64,000 nt of DNA from Pollenia angustigena. Taxonomy: Eukaryota; Arthropoda; Insecta; Diptera; Polleniidae. The position numbers were made by a program, and so were the translations under genes. Below the pieces are notes generated by a model. The model saw only the letters and a list, made by a program, of their open reading frames with translations. It was not told where the DNA came from and made no database searches. This document shows, piece by piece, positions 31,218 to 41,665 of the stretch. Position 1 is the stretch's first letter. Every line of letters begins with the position of its first letter. The DNA lies in the NCBI GenBank assembly GCA_930367215.1, contig OV884058.1, positions 202,572,208 to 202,636,207 of the forward strand, written 5' to 3'.

Positions 31218-31755
31218 TTAAGCAACTGGAGCTGAAAAAGGAGAGGCAGCATAAGCATTGGCATAAGCGCTGTAAGCAGCAGCGGCCAAATGAGCAGCAT
31301 ATGGAGAAGCATAGGGAGAAGGAGAAGTACCAGGAGCAGCTGCCCAAGAAGAAGCAACACCAGCAGGATTAGCATAAGCAGCTGGGCCAGCAACCAACGA
31401 TGTAGCAAAACCATTGGCTGCTACATATTTACCAGGAGCAGTAAAGGTAGCTGGAGAGCCGGCTACATAACGGCTACTGTAGGGAGCAGCGAATCCAAAA
31501 GGGTTGGATGTATAAGAGGAAAAGGTACCATCGTTATTTTGACGAACATCGACTTGTTGACTACCGCCAGCAGCATACAAAGGAGCATTAGTATAAGCTA
31601 TAGTAGCTGAAGCAGCAGCAAAAGCTGTAGGGTGGACTAATCCAGCAGCAACGTAAGCAAAGCAAGCAGCAAAAATTGTAACCTTGTTTTAAATATTTAT
31701 TTTACTAAATATGCGTGAAAAAAATCACCAAAGAGATACTTACAAATTTGAACAT
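31218..31755 (-). CDS. Alanine-rich secreted cuticle-type protein (paralogue C)
   Basis: Exon 1 is 31744-31755 (ATG TTC AAA TTT), intron 31683-31743 (GTAAGT...ACAAG, 61 bp, phase 0), exon 2 is 31218-31682. The product is 158 residues, shorter than its paralogues. Signal peptide MFKFVTIFAACFAYVAA; conserved YAAGGSQQVDVRQNNDGTFS; then an Ala/Pro/Ser/Tyr-rich tail (SPYASPYAAHLAAAAYSAYA) with fewer regular repeats. Intron position and phase are the same as in genes A and B, but the sequence is clearly more diverged. Likely secreted cuticle protein; no named orthologue assigned. Confidence 0.88.
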
Positions 31756-31858
31756 TTTGTTAGCGACTTGAAGAAATGTAAGTTAAAAAATATCAAGTTT
31801 ACTATTGAATACTACAAGTTTAACACTACAATGATAATTGATCCTATGAGACTTAAAG

Positions 31859-31866
31859 TTTTTATA
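31859..31866 (-). promoter_or_regulatory. TATA box of cuticle-type gene C
   Basis: Minus-strand TATAAAAA about 104 bases upstream of the ATG. Confidence 0.7.
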
Positions 31867-32599
31867 GTAAAAAAAAAATACTTAAAATTAGACCAAATAT
31901 TATAGTAAAACTTCAATATTAGATGTTACCAATAAAAGTACTTTCATTTCAACAGCATTTATTACAAAACTTTTAATAAAATTAATTTGCATTTCAGCAA
32001 ACAGACGTGGCTGGAAATTAAATTCAAGTCATCCAACAATTTTAATTTAAACAAATTATTTGTATACAACAACTAAAAACAAAATGATAACAACACTGGT
32101 CGGCAAAAAAAAATGCTTTAAATAAAAATATATGATATATAAAGATTTAAGGGCGCTGAATTAAAATCCTTTCTATGTTTTGTTTTTAAACGTTTATTTT
32201 TTTACTTTTCAACGAAGAGGCACGATATTCCCCATTATTGATTTGACCTACCGACCGTTTTTAACAAAATTAAGTTAGGTATGGGGTATATATATTTTGA
32301 ATACTTCCTTTCTGAATTCAAAACCTGTCTCACGAAATGTTTAATGGTTTCAGAGATTTAAGCATTCACTTTGCAAAATTCATAAACTCCCAAGATTCAA
32401 AAAAATTTACTTTTTTTTAGAAACATAAAATAGAAGCAGTGGTGAAAATGAAAAAAAAAATTGTATCAGGAACACTTTCAGAAAACTTCATGTAAACCTC
32501 CATTGCCGTATTTCGCCACAACGACTTTTTGGCATATGCGCCAAACCAATAATGAACTAACGATATATAACTTCAATATTCCTTTTGTAATTTCTACAA

Positions 32600-33183
32600 T
32601 ATTGATCATAGACCCTAAAAAATGTTCAAATCACGATGTCCGTGTGGTAAGGGGTTTCCGAAAACCCCATTTATACTGGGACCAGGTTCTTACATGTTTA
32701 TTCCACGACTTCTTTATGAATTTCTTGAGAACGGCCAAATACAAAGTTTGCGAGTAAGGGACAAACAACTTGGTTATCAACACGCAACAACCGACAAAAG
32801 TGTGGGGGCCTGGACAAGTGGCCGTGGCACTGCCTATACAAAGAAATTATATATTTTAGAATATCTGGAGAACGGCAAGAGCAAAAGTTTCCAAATTATG
32901 TAGGTAAAAACATCTTGGTTATCAATAGGCAACATCCAAAATGTGGGCAGTAGTGGAGAAGTGGGCGCAGCACAAAAAGGATTTATTTATATCTTAAGAA
33001 CGGTTAGACAAAAAGGTCCAAATTTGTTAAACATCAATACACAACCTTACTAAAAAAAGGCAACGTTTTTACATAAAGTACGAGGATCTTAAACGGTATT
33101 TATATAACGTTCTATTCTTATCTCAAAATGGTGGGTGAATGATATAAAAGATTCGGCATAGCCGAATATAGCACTCTTACTAG
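32600..33183 (+). mobile_element. DINE-like Helitron, 3' part
   Basis: The end TTCGGCATAGCCGAA (perfect hairpin, 33152-33166) followed by TATAGCACTCTTA and CTAG before T (33180-33183) is a Helitron terminus. Upstream are two to three diverged ~130-bp internal repeats, each with GAGAACGG, CTTGGTTATCAA and GTGGGC. The left end is not resolved; 32600 is approximate. Confidence 0.65.
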
Positions 33184-33317
33184 TTATGGGCTAGACTGAT
33201 ATTTCTTTAATTTTAAACCAACATTTGTTCACCGATTTTCATGATTTATAGTTGTTTTATTCGTAATAATCTGGCCTCCTGATAAATTATAAAATCGAAA
33301 AAAACAAGATTTCGTAT

Positions 33318-34031
33318 GTCGTGCTTAATTCCCAATTGGTATTATTGATAAAAAAAAAACACTGAAATTTATTGTCGATGGGATAAGCTATTCCTATGCG
33401 CATTTCACTGGTTGCTTAGCCCAGATCATCAGGAAACTTCATCCAAAGATTTTAAGAACTACTAAAGATATTATAAAAATAAATCTTTAAAACGAGTGCA
33501 CGGCCTAAAAAACTAAACTGGCAACATGACTTATTTTTTGGATTTTCTTGTGAAAATAATAATGCAACTTGCTTTCATTTTGTTTTTTTCCTAACGTACT
33601 TACATCTACAATGAATGTTGGGAGAATTCCAACCAATTTAATGGAGAATGTAAGAAAGATAAACAGTTTTATTTGGTTTAATATCATAACTTTTTAATTA
33701 TTTAAGCTTGAGGTCTTTTTTTATAAAATATTATATTTATTATTTTCAATATTTCGCTAACCTTTGGTTAGCATCTTCAGGAAATTAACAAAGTTTAATA
33801 AAAACAAAAAACGATAACAAGCTTAAATAATTAAAAAGTTATTATAAAAATAAAGGTCAAATAAAAATAAATAACATTGGTTTAATATCTTTAGTATTTC
33901 TAAAATCTTTGGATGAAGTTTTCTGACGCTCTGGCCTAAGCAACCAGTGAAATGCGCACAAGAGTAGCCTATTCCATCAAAAATAAATTTCAGAGTTTTA
34001 TCAAGAATTAAAATTGGGAACTAAGCACGAC
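33318..34031. repeat. Foldback repeat with hammerhead-like cores in both arms
   Basis: Arms 33318-33475 and about 33885-34031 are inverted copies (GTCGTGCTTAATTCCCAATT faces AATTGGGAACTAAGCACGAC). On the minus strand the left arm contains CTGATGA (33426-33432), a CTGG/CCAG stem and GAAA (33403-33406); in the right arm the first element has changed to CTGACGC. The same arm occurs at 15605-15745 and 36864-37168. The middle holds a further motif at 33752-33780. Confidence 0.75.
33752..33780 (-). ncRNA. Hammerhead-ribozyme-like motif (candidate)
   Basis: The minus strand reads CTGAAGA, one T, GCTAACC-AAA-GGTTAGC (perfect 7-bp stem), GAAA. That is the CUGANGA-stem II-GAAA order of a hammerhead core. 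Stems I and III are weak by eye and there is one unpaired base, so cleavage is unproven. Penelope-like elements are known to carry such ribozymes, and a similar motif lies at the end of the Penelope-like element here. Confidence 0.45.
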
Positions 34032-34315
34032 TAACAAAATTATTTATTATTATCTACACCATTTTTCATTGAAAATAAGAAAATTCCAAATGAAATTGAG
34101 AAAATTTTAAATGAACATGAATACAGCAAAAATTAAATAACTCAATTGCATCAATTTAAAATAAAAATTTCTCAATTTCAAATTACAACTTCTCAATGTT
34201 TTTTGGAATTCAATTTAAATAACATCGTAATTAGATAGCTTGCGGGCACATAGAGTCTAATTTGCTTGTAAATTATAGATCGATTCTCACCATTTGCATA
34301 GACTTCGTCCATATT

Positions 34316-36227
34316 TAGGGTAGCCAGATTTTGAATTCGGAAAAACAGTACATTGGTTATGAAAAAACAGTACAATCAAGAAAATAACAGTACATTTTTT
34401 TACGAAAGCAAAACTATTTATTTAATATTTACAACTCTTGAACAACAATAACATAAAGAAATACAGTTTAAAAGAATAACATCAAAGGTCGAATAAAATA
34501 TATTTTATATCAAAGGAAAGATTTACATTTAATGGTATTTCATAAACAAAATGACACCATTTGCGTTTATAAATCATACATCACAAACAAAGCATTTGGC
34601 CATAGTATTATTTTCCAATGTAAAACGTTTAAATATATCAGTTTATATTTAACTTAAAAAAACATACTCATTGATTGAGTTATTAGAATTTTCTTAAAGC
34701 ATGTTGGTACCCTGCCGTCAAATGAGTATCTAACTTCAAAAAAGCCAACTTTAAGTTAGCTTGTATAGACTAACTTAAAGCCAACTACTAAGCAATACAA
34801 AATTTACATTAACCAAAGTTTATACAAACACTGTGTATTTTAAGTTGAGAGAGCCAAGTCGATTGGCAAACAAACGGCTCCAAGACCCACAAAAGATTTA
34901 ATTATTAAGGGCCATTATTACAATATACGGAGTAGAAATTGGTAATCGGTAATGGCCAGGTTATAGTATAATTAAAAATTTAAATAAAATAACTTAATAC
35001 AATTTTAATAAAATAGTTAATTTAAAAAAACCAGCTTAAAGTAGTAAGTTTATAGCTAGCTTCAAAAAGTTAACTTCAAGTTAACGGCTAGGTAACTAAC
35101 TTTAAAGTTAACTGAAAGTAATACAGAGTCGGACAATTGACTACTTCCTAGGACATCGCAATGTTAAAATAGTTAGTTAATTCCATATAAAAGTAATGCA
35201 AGTGTAAACTACCACTCCTTGAGAAATAGTTAGCTTTCAGTTAATTTAAAGTTAACTGAATGTCCGACAGGGTATTTAAAGCAATTTCCACCACACACAT
35301 AGACCATATTTACATTATGCAATTAACGCCGCAACTTGCTGCAACTTTCGCATGCAACTTTTTGTTTGTTAGCAAGAGGTGTAGGGAAGAAAACGGGATT
35401 GAAAAAGTTAAAAAAATGCTTGAAAAAAATGTAAATGTAAATTAAAAGAAAATGGAAAAAAAAACTCGGCGTTAATTGCATAGATGTAAATGCGGTCATA
35501 GTGTGGAACTATCGTATAAATTTCAGAAAATATTTCTTTCTTTCTTTAATTAATTTTCCGATATCAAACAAATTTTTATTTAAATTCGTCCAATTTCAGC
35601 TATATTACTATAACTGTATTTTGTTATATTCACATTTATAGTTATAGTTAAGTATAACTGAACTAAGTGAAATTGACCGTTAATCTATAAGCTCAAAAAA
35701 ATTGTTTGGTTTATTTTTTTTCACAAAATCTGAAAATATTTCATCAATATAAAAGAATTTTTTTCAGGTGTGTTAAATTTATGCACTGTGAATATCCTGG
35801 TAAAAGGAAATACTAATGAGGGATTTAAAGGTTATCATATGTCTTAAAATAATACCACGAAAAAATATGAATGATTTGAGCAATCCCTAATTTAATCTGT
35901 GTATTTTTTGACAAAACAATAGACGTAGTAAAAAAATTCTAATTATTTTACAACTTTTTTTGTTTGCAACACAACAACAATTTTTTAAAAATTATGACAA
36001 TATAGCTTGATAGCATACCGTTAAAAATACCCTAATTTGTATTACTTAAACCATGTTTTTCTTAATAACATTGTTTTTTGGAGACTAAACCAAAAAATCA
36101 GTACAAAAACAGTAAAAAGTGTAAAAAGCAGTACATTTGCGTACTGGTTTGGGTGTTGTGCATAAAACAGTACAATTGACAAAAATCAGTACATGTACTA
36201 CTAAAAACAGTTCGTCTGGCAACCCTA
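34316..36227. mobile_element. Non-autonomous hAT element, TAGGGTAGCC ends, AGTACA-rich
   Basis: TAGGGTAGCCAGATTTTGAA at the left, CTGGCAACCCTA at the right; perfect 8-bp duplication TCCATATT (34308-34315, 36228-36235). Subterminal zones repeat CAGTACA / TGTACTG. Its ends match the element at 42943-45425. A further insertion with ACCCTG.CG / CGACAGGGT ends occupies about 34711-35274. Confidence 0.9.
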
Positions 36228-36237
36228 TCCATATTTG

Positions 36238-36345
36238 ATCAAATTATCTACAAAATTGGAACTTGTACTCTGCGCACAAGGCTAACATGGTCAGACAACC
36301 AGCCAGGCGGACGGATGGGCATCGTTAGATCACTTTTTAAAGTCG
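36238..36345. repeat. Dispersed fly repeat fragment
   Basis: GATCAAATTATCTAC...CTGCGCACAAGG...CCAGGCGGACGGA matches 59385-59480 and, inverted, 61190-61290. Confidence 0.65.
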
Positions 36346-36863
36346 GAATACTAAAAGATTGGTCTAGATACAAATCGCATAACATTTATCCTTAATGAAA
36401 ACCTGCTTTGTGCTACAATTTTAGAGTAAAAATTAAATGTAGATGTCGAAATTGAAGTAACAGACTTTCAAAAAAAAAAAAAAATTTTTTATTTGCTGCA
36501 AAAGCTTCTGTAGCCATCTAAAAAAAAGTTAATATTTATCAAAATATGCATTAAAAAAAGGCTCTTTTAACTGAAATATGCCAAAAAATGCTGCAAACGA
36601 TAAAATATGCAAAAATATGCACTAACAAAACAATGCCAAAATTCATAAAAAAAAAGCTCTAAAACGGATAAATATATTGTTTCTGCCTTCATTAGTCGCA
36701 CAAGGAAAAACATGCAATTGGCATATATCTGGTTTCCCTGATTATAAGCAACAGTTCTACTTGTAACAATATCAAAGTTTAAACAGTTAAGTTTTTTTCA
36801 GGCCGTGCACTGCCAGTTTATTATCAAATTAATTTTTGGGAATACAAAATTTTAATTTAAAAG

Positions 36864-37168
36864 ATTTTGTTATTCGTGCTTAATTTCCAATTTTTATTAT
36901 TGATAAAAATACTGAAATTTATTGTTGATGGGATAAGCTATTCCTATGTGCATTTCACTGGTTACTTAGGCCAGATCTTAAACGTTTAACAGTTTTATTT
37001 GGTTTAATATCTTTAGTTTTTCTAAAATCTTAATGGATGAAGTATTTCCTGAAGATCTGGCCTAAGCAACCAGTGAAATGCGCATATGAATAGCTTATCC
37101 CATCAACAATAAATTTCAGTGCTTTTATCAATAATAAAAATTTGGAATTAAGCACAAAACAACAAAAT
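36864..37168. repeat. Foldback repeat, same family as 33318-34031
   Basis: Arms about 36874-36977 and 37046-37160 in inverse orientation. The right arm (plus strand) has CTGAAGA (37049-37055), CTGG/CCAG stem and GAAA (37075-37078). In the left arm the first motif is lost by a deletion. Confidence 0.7.
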
Positions 37169-37317
37169 CTTTTGAATTCTCAATTTAATTTAGAATTTTC
37201 GAAATTAAATAATAAATTGACTTTTATTCAACCTTTACAAAATTTTATTATTGTTATTATTTAATTAAGCTTGAGGTCTCTTTTTTTATAAAAAATATTA
37301 AGTTTATTAAACAAATA

Positions 37318-37347
37318 TTTCGGCACTCCGTTGCGTATCTTCTTCAG
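37318..37347 (-). ncRNA. Hammerhead-ribozyme-like motif at the Penelope-like 3' end (candidate)
   Basis: Minus-strand CTGAAGA, then AGATACGCAACGGAGTGCC as a partly paired stem, then GAAA. It is followed by TATTTG and AAACTTAATATT, as in the motif at 33752. Position beyond the endonuclease fits the terminal repeats of Penelope-like elements. Stem II has mismatches. Confidence 0.45.
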
Positions 37348-37427
37348 TGTTTTTTTCTTGAATTTTTGAACAAATTTAAAATTTTTAACAAATTTAACAA
37401 ATTAAATAAATTTAACAAAATGTCATA

Positions 37428-38125
37428 TGGGAAATTCCATGTCAAAACGACCAAGAATGGGACACGACCTCTTTTGATTTTAATAAAATTTGGTGAGAAA
37501 GTTCCTTTTATCTTAAAAGGAACATATATGAACAAAAACAAATTTTAAAATTTTTTTTTCAAAAGTTGTCATATTCAAATTGTCATAATTTCGCCGAATT
37601 AGCCGAATGCGTTGAGTTTATTTCTTCAATATCTCAAAAATTACTTGACATACGAAGATGATTTTAATGTAATTTTGAGGAGAATACTTGGGGCTACAAA
37701 CCATATACATATTGAAAAAAAAAGTTTCAGGATTTTTAAAGAACAGTTTGAAGTATTATATAAAAAAAATCAGCCAAATAAAAATATAGGTTTTTGACTT
37801 AGTCCGTTTTGAAAATTTAATATTTTGCAGATATTACATTTTTTTAAAAGTAAAAGCCCCAAGTATTCTCTTTAAAATGACATCAAAATCATCTTCGTGT
37901 GTCAAGTAGTTTTCGAGATATTGAAGAAATAAGCTCAACACATTCGGCTAATTCGGCGAAATTATGACATTTTGAATATGACATAACTTTTGGAAAAAAA
38001 AATTTTTTAATTTTTTTTTGTTCATATACTTTCTTTATAAGATAAAAGGAACCTTCTCACCAAATTTCATTAAAATCAAAATGGGTCGTGTCCCACTCTT
38101 GGTCGTTTTGACATGGAATTAGCCA
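37428..38125. mobile_element. TA-flanked foldback, short relative of F2
   Basis: TGGGAAATTCCATGTCAAAA at the left, inverse GGAATTAGCCA at the right, TA on both sides. Arms match the outer ~350 bp of F2 (18752-20339); the F2 centre is absent. Inserted in the 3' region of the Penelope-like element. Confidence 0.85.
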
Positions 38126-38844
38126 TATAACAATTTTCAATTAAATACAAAAAAGGTTTTTCAATTCAAACCTAATCTATTACAGTATAAATACATTTTT
38201 AACTTCCGTCCCTTTTTTTATTAATTAAATGCCTATAATTTTGTGCTAAACTTTCATTATCTGACTTAAAATTAATTCACGATATTGTCGGTTCATTTAA
38301 AGTTTGCAACATTTCTATCATAAATCTACGTTTATAATTATTTTCCCTATTTAAAACTGTTGTATTTTCAAAATCAGGATAATGGCTGTTTTTGTGATGA
38401 AATATTTCTATATTTTTGATCGAACTTATATACTGCTCACCTAGTTTTCAGTTTATTCTTCATTGTACCAACATATACTTTGCCGCATTGCCCATTAACA
38501 TTTCCCCTACAAGGTATTTTATAAACTACATTCGACATTTCCAACTTATTCATTTTGTCTTATAATATTTATGCGCAATTTTATAAATTTCCGTATCATA
38601 AATATTAGATTTTTCTAACCTCTCCGAAAACTTTCGGTTCCGTATTACCGTTCGAGTTATTCTTTCTATGGCTATTATATTGTATTTATAAATTAGATAT
38701 AATTTCCTTTGGAAAACTATTTTCCCTTAACGCTCTAGAAATTGTAAAACCCTATTTATAAAATTTCTAGCCGTTAATTATAATCCTTTTAGGATGATTT
38801 GAAAAATAATTAATTATTCTACCAGACGATGTTGATTTTTCCTA

Positions 38845-39852
38845 CACAGAAAAAATTATTTTTCCAATTCAAACAAAAAATTTGTAGAATCAAACAATTT
38901 TTTGTCTGAAATCGGTCCTATAAACAAATTCGCATATTCAAACAATTTATTTGCATTTGTTTATTGAAAAAAAACACTGATTTTTTCAAACAAATAATTT
39001 AACTGAATCAAACAAAACGTTTACTGAAATTCATATACTAAATTTCAAAATCAAAAAAAAAAACTGGTTTTTTCACAAGCAATGATGCGCACACAAGCAG
39101 GCACTGTATTAGAAGATGATGGCAGAGAGAGCAGAGCGGCCGGCTGGCTTTGAGGCACATTTTTTTGTTGGAATAATTTTTTAACGAAGTCTTTTTTTAT
39201 ACACACAATGTTTTTCGTCATCACACACTGTTGCTGTATCCTTTCCTTTGCTAATGAAGAAGAAATGTAACCCAAAAACGGCGACAAACCGACTCGATAT
39301 GTTTTTCGTCATCATTATATTTTTTTATTTGATGTATTTAAGCAAACAGTTTGAAAAAATTGAATACGGGATTATGTTTTTTTTTTTAACCAACTTTGAA
39401 ACCAACCAAAAATTTATTTTGTTTCTTATAATGTTGTTTCTGTTGTTTAAAAAGAGTGAAACGTTTTTTTACCTGTAATATTTTTGTTTTTTATTACTTC
39501 AAACCTCTTCATCTTTCTTACTGTTGTACTTTTTTAAAGTGTCCAAAAATAGACTGTATGTGTTTTTTGTTGTAGTTCTTATATTTCAAATTAGGAAGTG
39601 TTGCTTACGATCAAATAAAAAAAATGCAAAAAGACGACAACATTGAAAACCGTTAAATATTTCATACAAAATTATGAAAACTTGAAACCAATAACGCGTG
39701 TATTATATTTTTGAATGGTTTTCAACATTTTTGTTGGTTAAATAAAAATCAAACAAAAATTTTAATTGAATCAGTAAAAAAATTTGTAGAAATTAAAAAA
39801 ATTTTCAAACAAGCGTTTGTTTGAAAATAATTCGGCAATAATTTTTTCTGTG
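38845..39852. mobile_element. 1 kb TA-flanked MITE, CACAGAAAAAATTATT ends, copy 2
   Basis: Same ends and orientation as 28535-29529, flanked by TA (38843-38844, 39853-39854). Inserted inside the Penelope-like coding region between the LFID and STSSG segments. Near-identity to copy 1 indicates recent activity. Confidence 0.88.
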
Positions 39853-40193
39853 TACCAATCAATAAATAAACTTTTTCCCTTTCTTATTATCAAAGTGTCC
39901 AAATAAGACAATTTAGAATCAGACTCCCTTTCCATCGTAAATTTTATATCCGCATGAAAGGAATTAAACGTATCTAAATTTTTTTTTCTGATTTCTTAAT
40001 TACGCAAAATAAATCATCCGCATATTTTGTCAAAATTTTAGGTTTAATAGTCAGCTGTTCCAAACATCTATCTATTAATCTCTCCATAACAATATCTGCT
40101 ACAATTGGAGATACTGTCCAATTGAAAATATTTATTATGTATCAATTATATAAAATTTCAGAATACGTAAAACTAAGTCCTTGGGGCAAATTA

Positions 40194-40272
40194 CGGCAGT
40201 CGATATCGATCGAAATTTCTGTTTAAATTGTATTGTATTTTCGATCGATATAGAATGCCGTAATTTGCCACC
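40194..40272. repeat. Small palindromic MITE (CAAATTACGGCA ends)
   Basis: CAAATTACGGCA faces TGCCGTAATTTG, with a central pair of ATCGATCGAAAT / TTTCGATCGATAT. A similar palindrome is at 60974-61053. Inserted in the Penelope-like element. Confidence 0.65.
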
Positions 40273-40320
40273 TTATCTACATTAGTGTGTCTTCTATCTT
40301 ATTCTATTGTTCCTCTATTA

Positions 40321-40919
40321 CCCAGCAAAAACTTTACTTACAATCCTACTTTTAATGACTTCAAGAATTCATTACTTTGTAGCTTTATTCGCCACTTTTT
40401 GAATTATTAGTTATATATTAAATAATAACTTTATTATTATATCTTAAATATACAGAAAAATTTATATTTTCATTATGACAATAAAAATGTCATTATAGTC
40501 ATTATAGTCAAAAAAAACATAGTTTTTTAATACAAAAGCTACACTGCCCCGGTAGACTAGCTGGTAGCGAGCTAGTCTATCAGCACCGAGGTTGCGCGAT
40601 CGAATCCCGCCAGAGACAGAAAAAAAAAATAAAAAAAAAAATAAGAAAAAAAAATAAATAAAATAAAATTAAAAAAAAAAAATAATTCAAAAAAAAAAAT
40701 TTTACTTTATTGACTTTGTGTAACTATATATTTTTTTAAAAATTTTAAGTATAAAAAAAACATATTATTTTTTTAGATTATGATAGGCTAAATTATAAAG
40801 GATTACTTTTGGGACATCTCGAACAAAAATAAGTACTTTTTCTAGTAAAAAAGTAAGTAGTCGGCTCGTCAAATTCTCATTATTTTTCTGCTTATTTTGT
40901 AAGCAAAGTTTTTGCTGGG
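40321..40919 (+). mobile_element. TA-flanked MITE carrying a tRNA-like sequence, copy 1
   Basis: CCCAGCAAAAACTTTACTTA at the left, AAGTTTTTGCTGGG at the right, TA flanks. It encloses a 73-base tRNA-like segment followed by A-rich simple sequence. Copy 2 (49060-49662) lies in inverse orientation 8 kb away. Confidence 0.88.
40547..40619 (+). ncRNA. tRNA-like sequence inside a MITE
   Basis: Starts CCCCGGTAGACTAGCTGGTA and contains GCGATCGAATCCCGCC, close to the B box consensus GGTTCGAATCC; TAGCTGGTAGCG resembles an A box. The D-arm region forms a 9-bp hairpin AGACTAGCT / AGCTAGTCT, longer than in a real tRNA. It is followed by an A-rich tail. More likely a SINE head captured in the MITE than a functional tRNA gene. 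Confidence 0.55.
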
Positions 40920-41424
40920 TATATCTATAGCAAGATCTATAGGTATACTTGGTTATAATTAAACTACATCAAGAGATATTATCTTCTCATCATCATGCAT
41001 CAGTTATATGATATGATAATATGCTTAATTTTATCTTTGAATTGAAGATAGTCCCTTACATTATATTTTGAATTTTCCATTATATTCTTAAGAATTGTTG
41101 TAATATATTTACAAAGTTCATATGATGGAGAATTAATACATGAACATATTGGTTTTAATTTAAAATCAATTTTATGAATTTTAGAAACCCCATATAATCG
41201 AGGTGCAATTGCTATATTAGTTGTAAGTTTATTCTTTTCCATAACTGTTATTATATTCCTTCTAAAAAGTTCCTGAACAAAGTCATTATTTATCCTTTGT
41301 AATCTATTAGTAGGATCTTTACTCAGTTTCTTATAAACTGTGTTGTCCCTTATAATATCAGTAGTCCTTAAATTATTATCTGTTCTGCTCATTGCTACTG
41401 TCGTATATTACCTTTATATGCATT

Positions 41425-41665
41425 TACAGAAAAAATTATTTTTCCAATTAAAACACATAATTTGTAGAACCAAACAATTTTTTGTCTGAAATCGGTCCTA
41501 TAAACAAATTCGCATATTCAAACAATTTATTTGCATTTTGTTTATTAAAAAAAACCGATTTTTTCAAACAAATAATTTAACTGAATCAAACAAAAAGTTT
41601 ACTGACATTCATATAAATTTCATACAAATAATTTTGCTGAATCAAACAAAATCAAAATTAATAAC
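41425..41665. repeat. Truncated copy of the 1 kb CACAG MITE
   Basis: Matches the first ~215 bases of 28535-29529 (CCAATTAAAACACATAATTT; GTCTGAAATCGGTCCTATAA), then breaks off at the transposon starting at 41683. Confidence 0.75.

Larger units (their letters stand above)
38170..41392 (-). pseudogene. Penelope-like reverse transcriptase and GIY-YIG endonuclease remains
   Basis: 41000-41392 is an open 130-codon segment with RNDFVQELFRR-like helix, IAPRLYGVSKIHK and LKPICSCINSPSYELCKYI, the N-terminal part of the RT. 40150-39860 continues with TVSPIVADIVMERL and the catalytic KYADDLF, then FHADIKFTMERESDS and SYLDTLIIRKGKSLFID. Reading resumes after the MITE at 38840 with STSSGRIINYFSNHPKR. The endonuclease part includes NVVYKIPCRGNVNGQCGKVY and VGT, then IEIFHHKNSHYPDFENTTVL and NYKRRFMIEML. 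Stops and frame changes interrupt it. Penelope-like enzymes reverse transcribe their RNA at nicked targets; this copy cannot. Confidence 0.82.
37262..41395 (-). mobile_element. Penelope-like element, broken by at least four insertions
   Basis: On the minus strand, the order is reverse transcriptase (41392-39860), GIY-YIG endonuclease (38840-38170) and a 3' region with a hammerhead-like motif (37318-37347). It is interrupted by a TA-flanked MITE with tRNA-like insert (40321-40919), a small palindromic MITE (40194-40272), the 1 kb MITE (38845-39852) and a foldback (37428-38125). The order RT then GIY-YIG and the motifs are those of Penelope-like elements. Confidence 0.8.

Noticed and set aside
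32461..32903. Open frames of 98 and 93 codons
   Set aside because: They overlap in different frames across the internal repeats of a Helitron-like element.
40547..40619. Functional tRNA gene
   Set aside because: D-arm hairpin is too long, acceptor stem is not evident, it sits inside a MITE with an A-rich tail, and its second copy has a damaged B box.
40619..40700. CRISPR or regular repeat array
   Set aside because: It is A-rich simple sequence; no CRISPR-like spaced repeats were seen anywhere, and none is expected in an insect genome.
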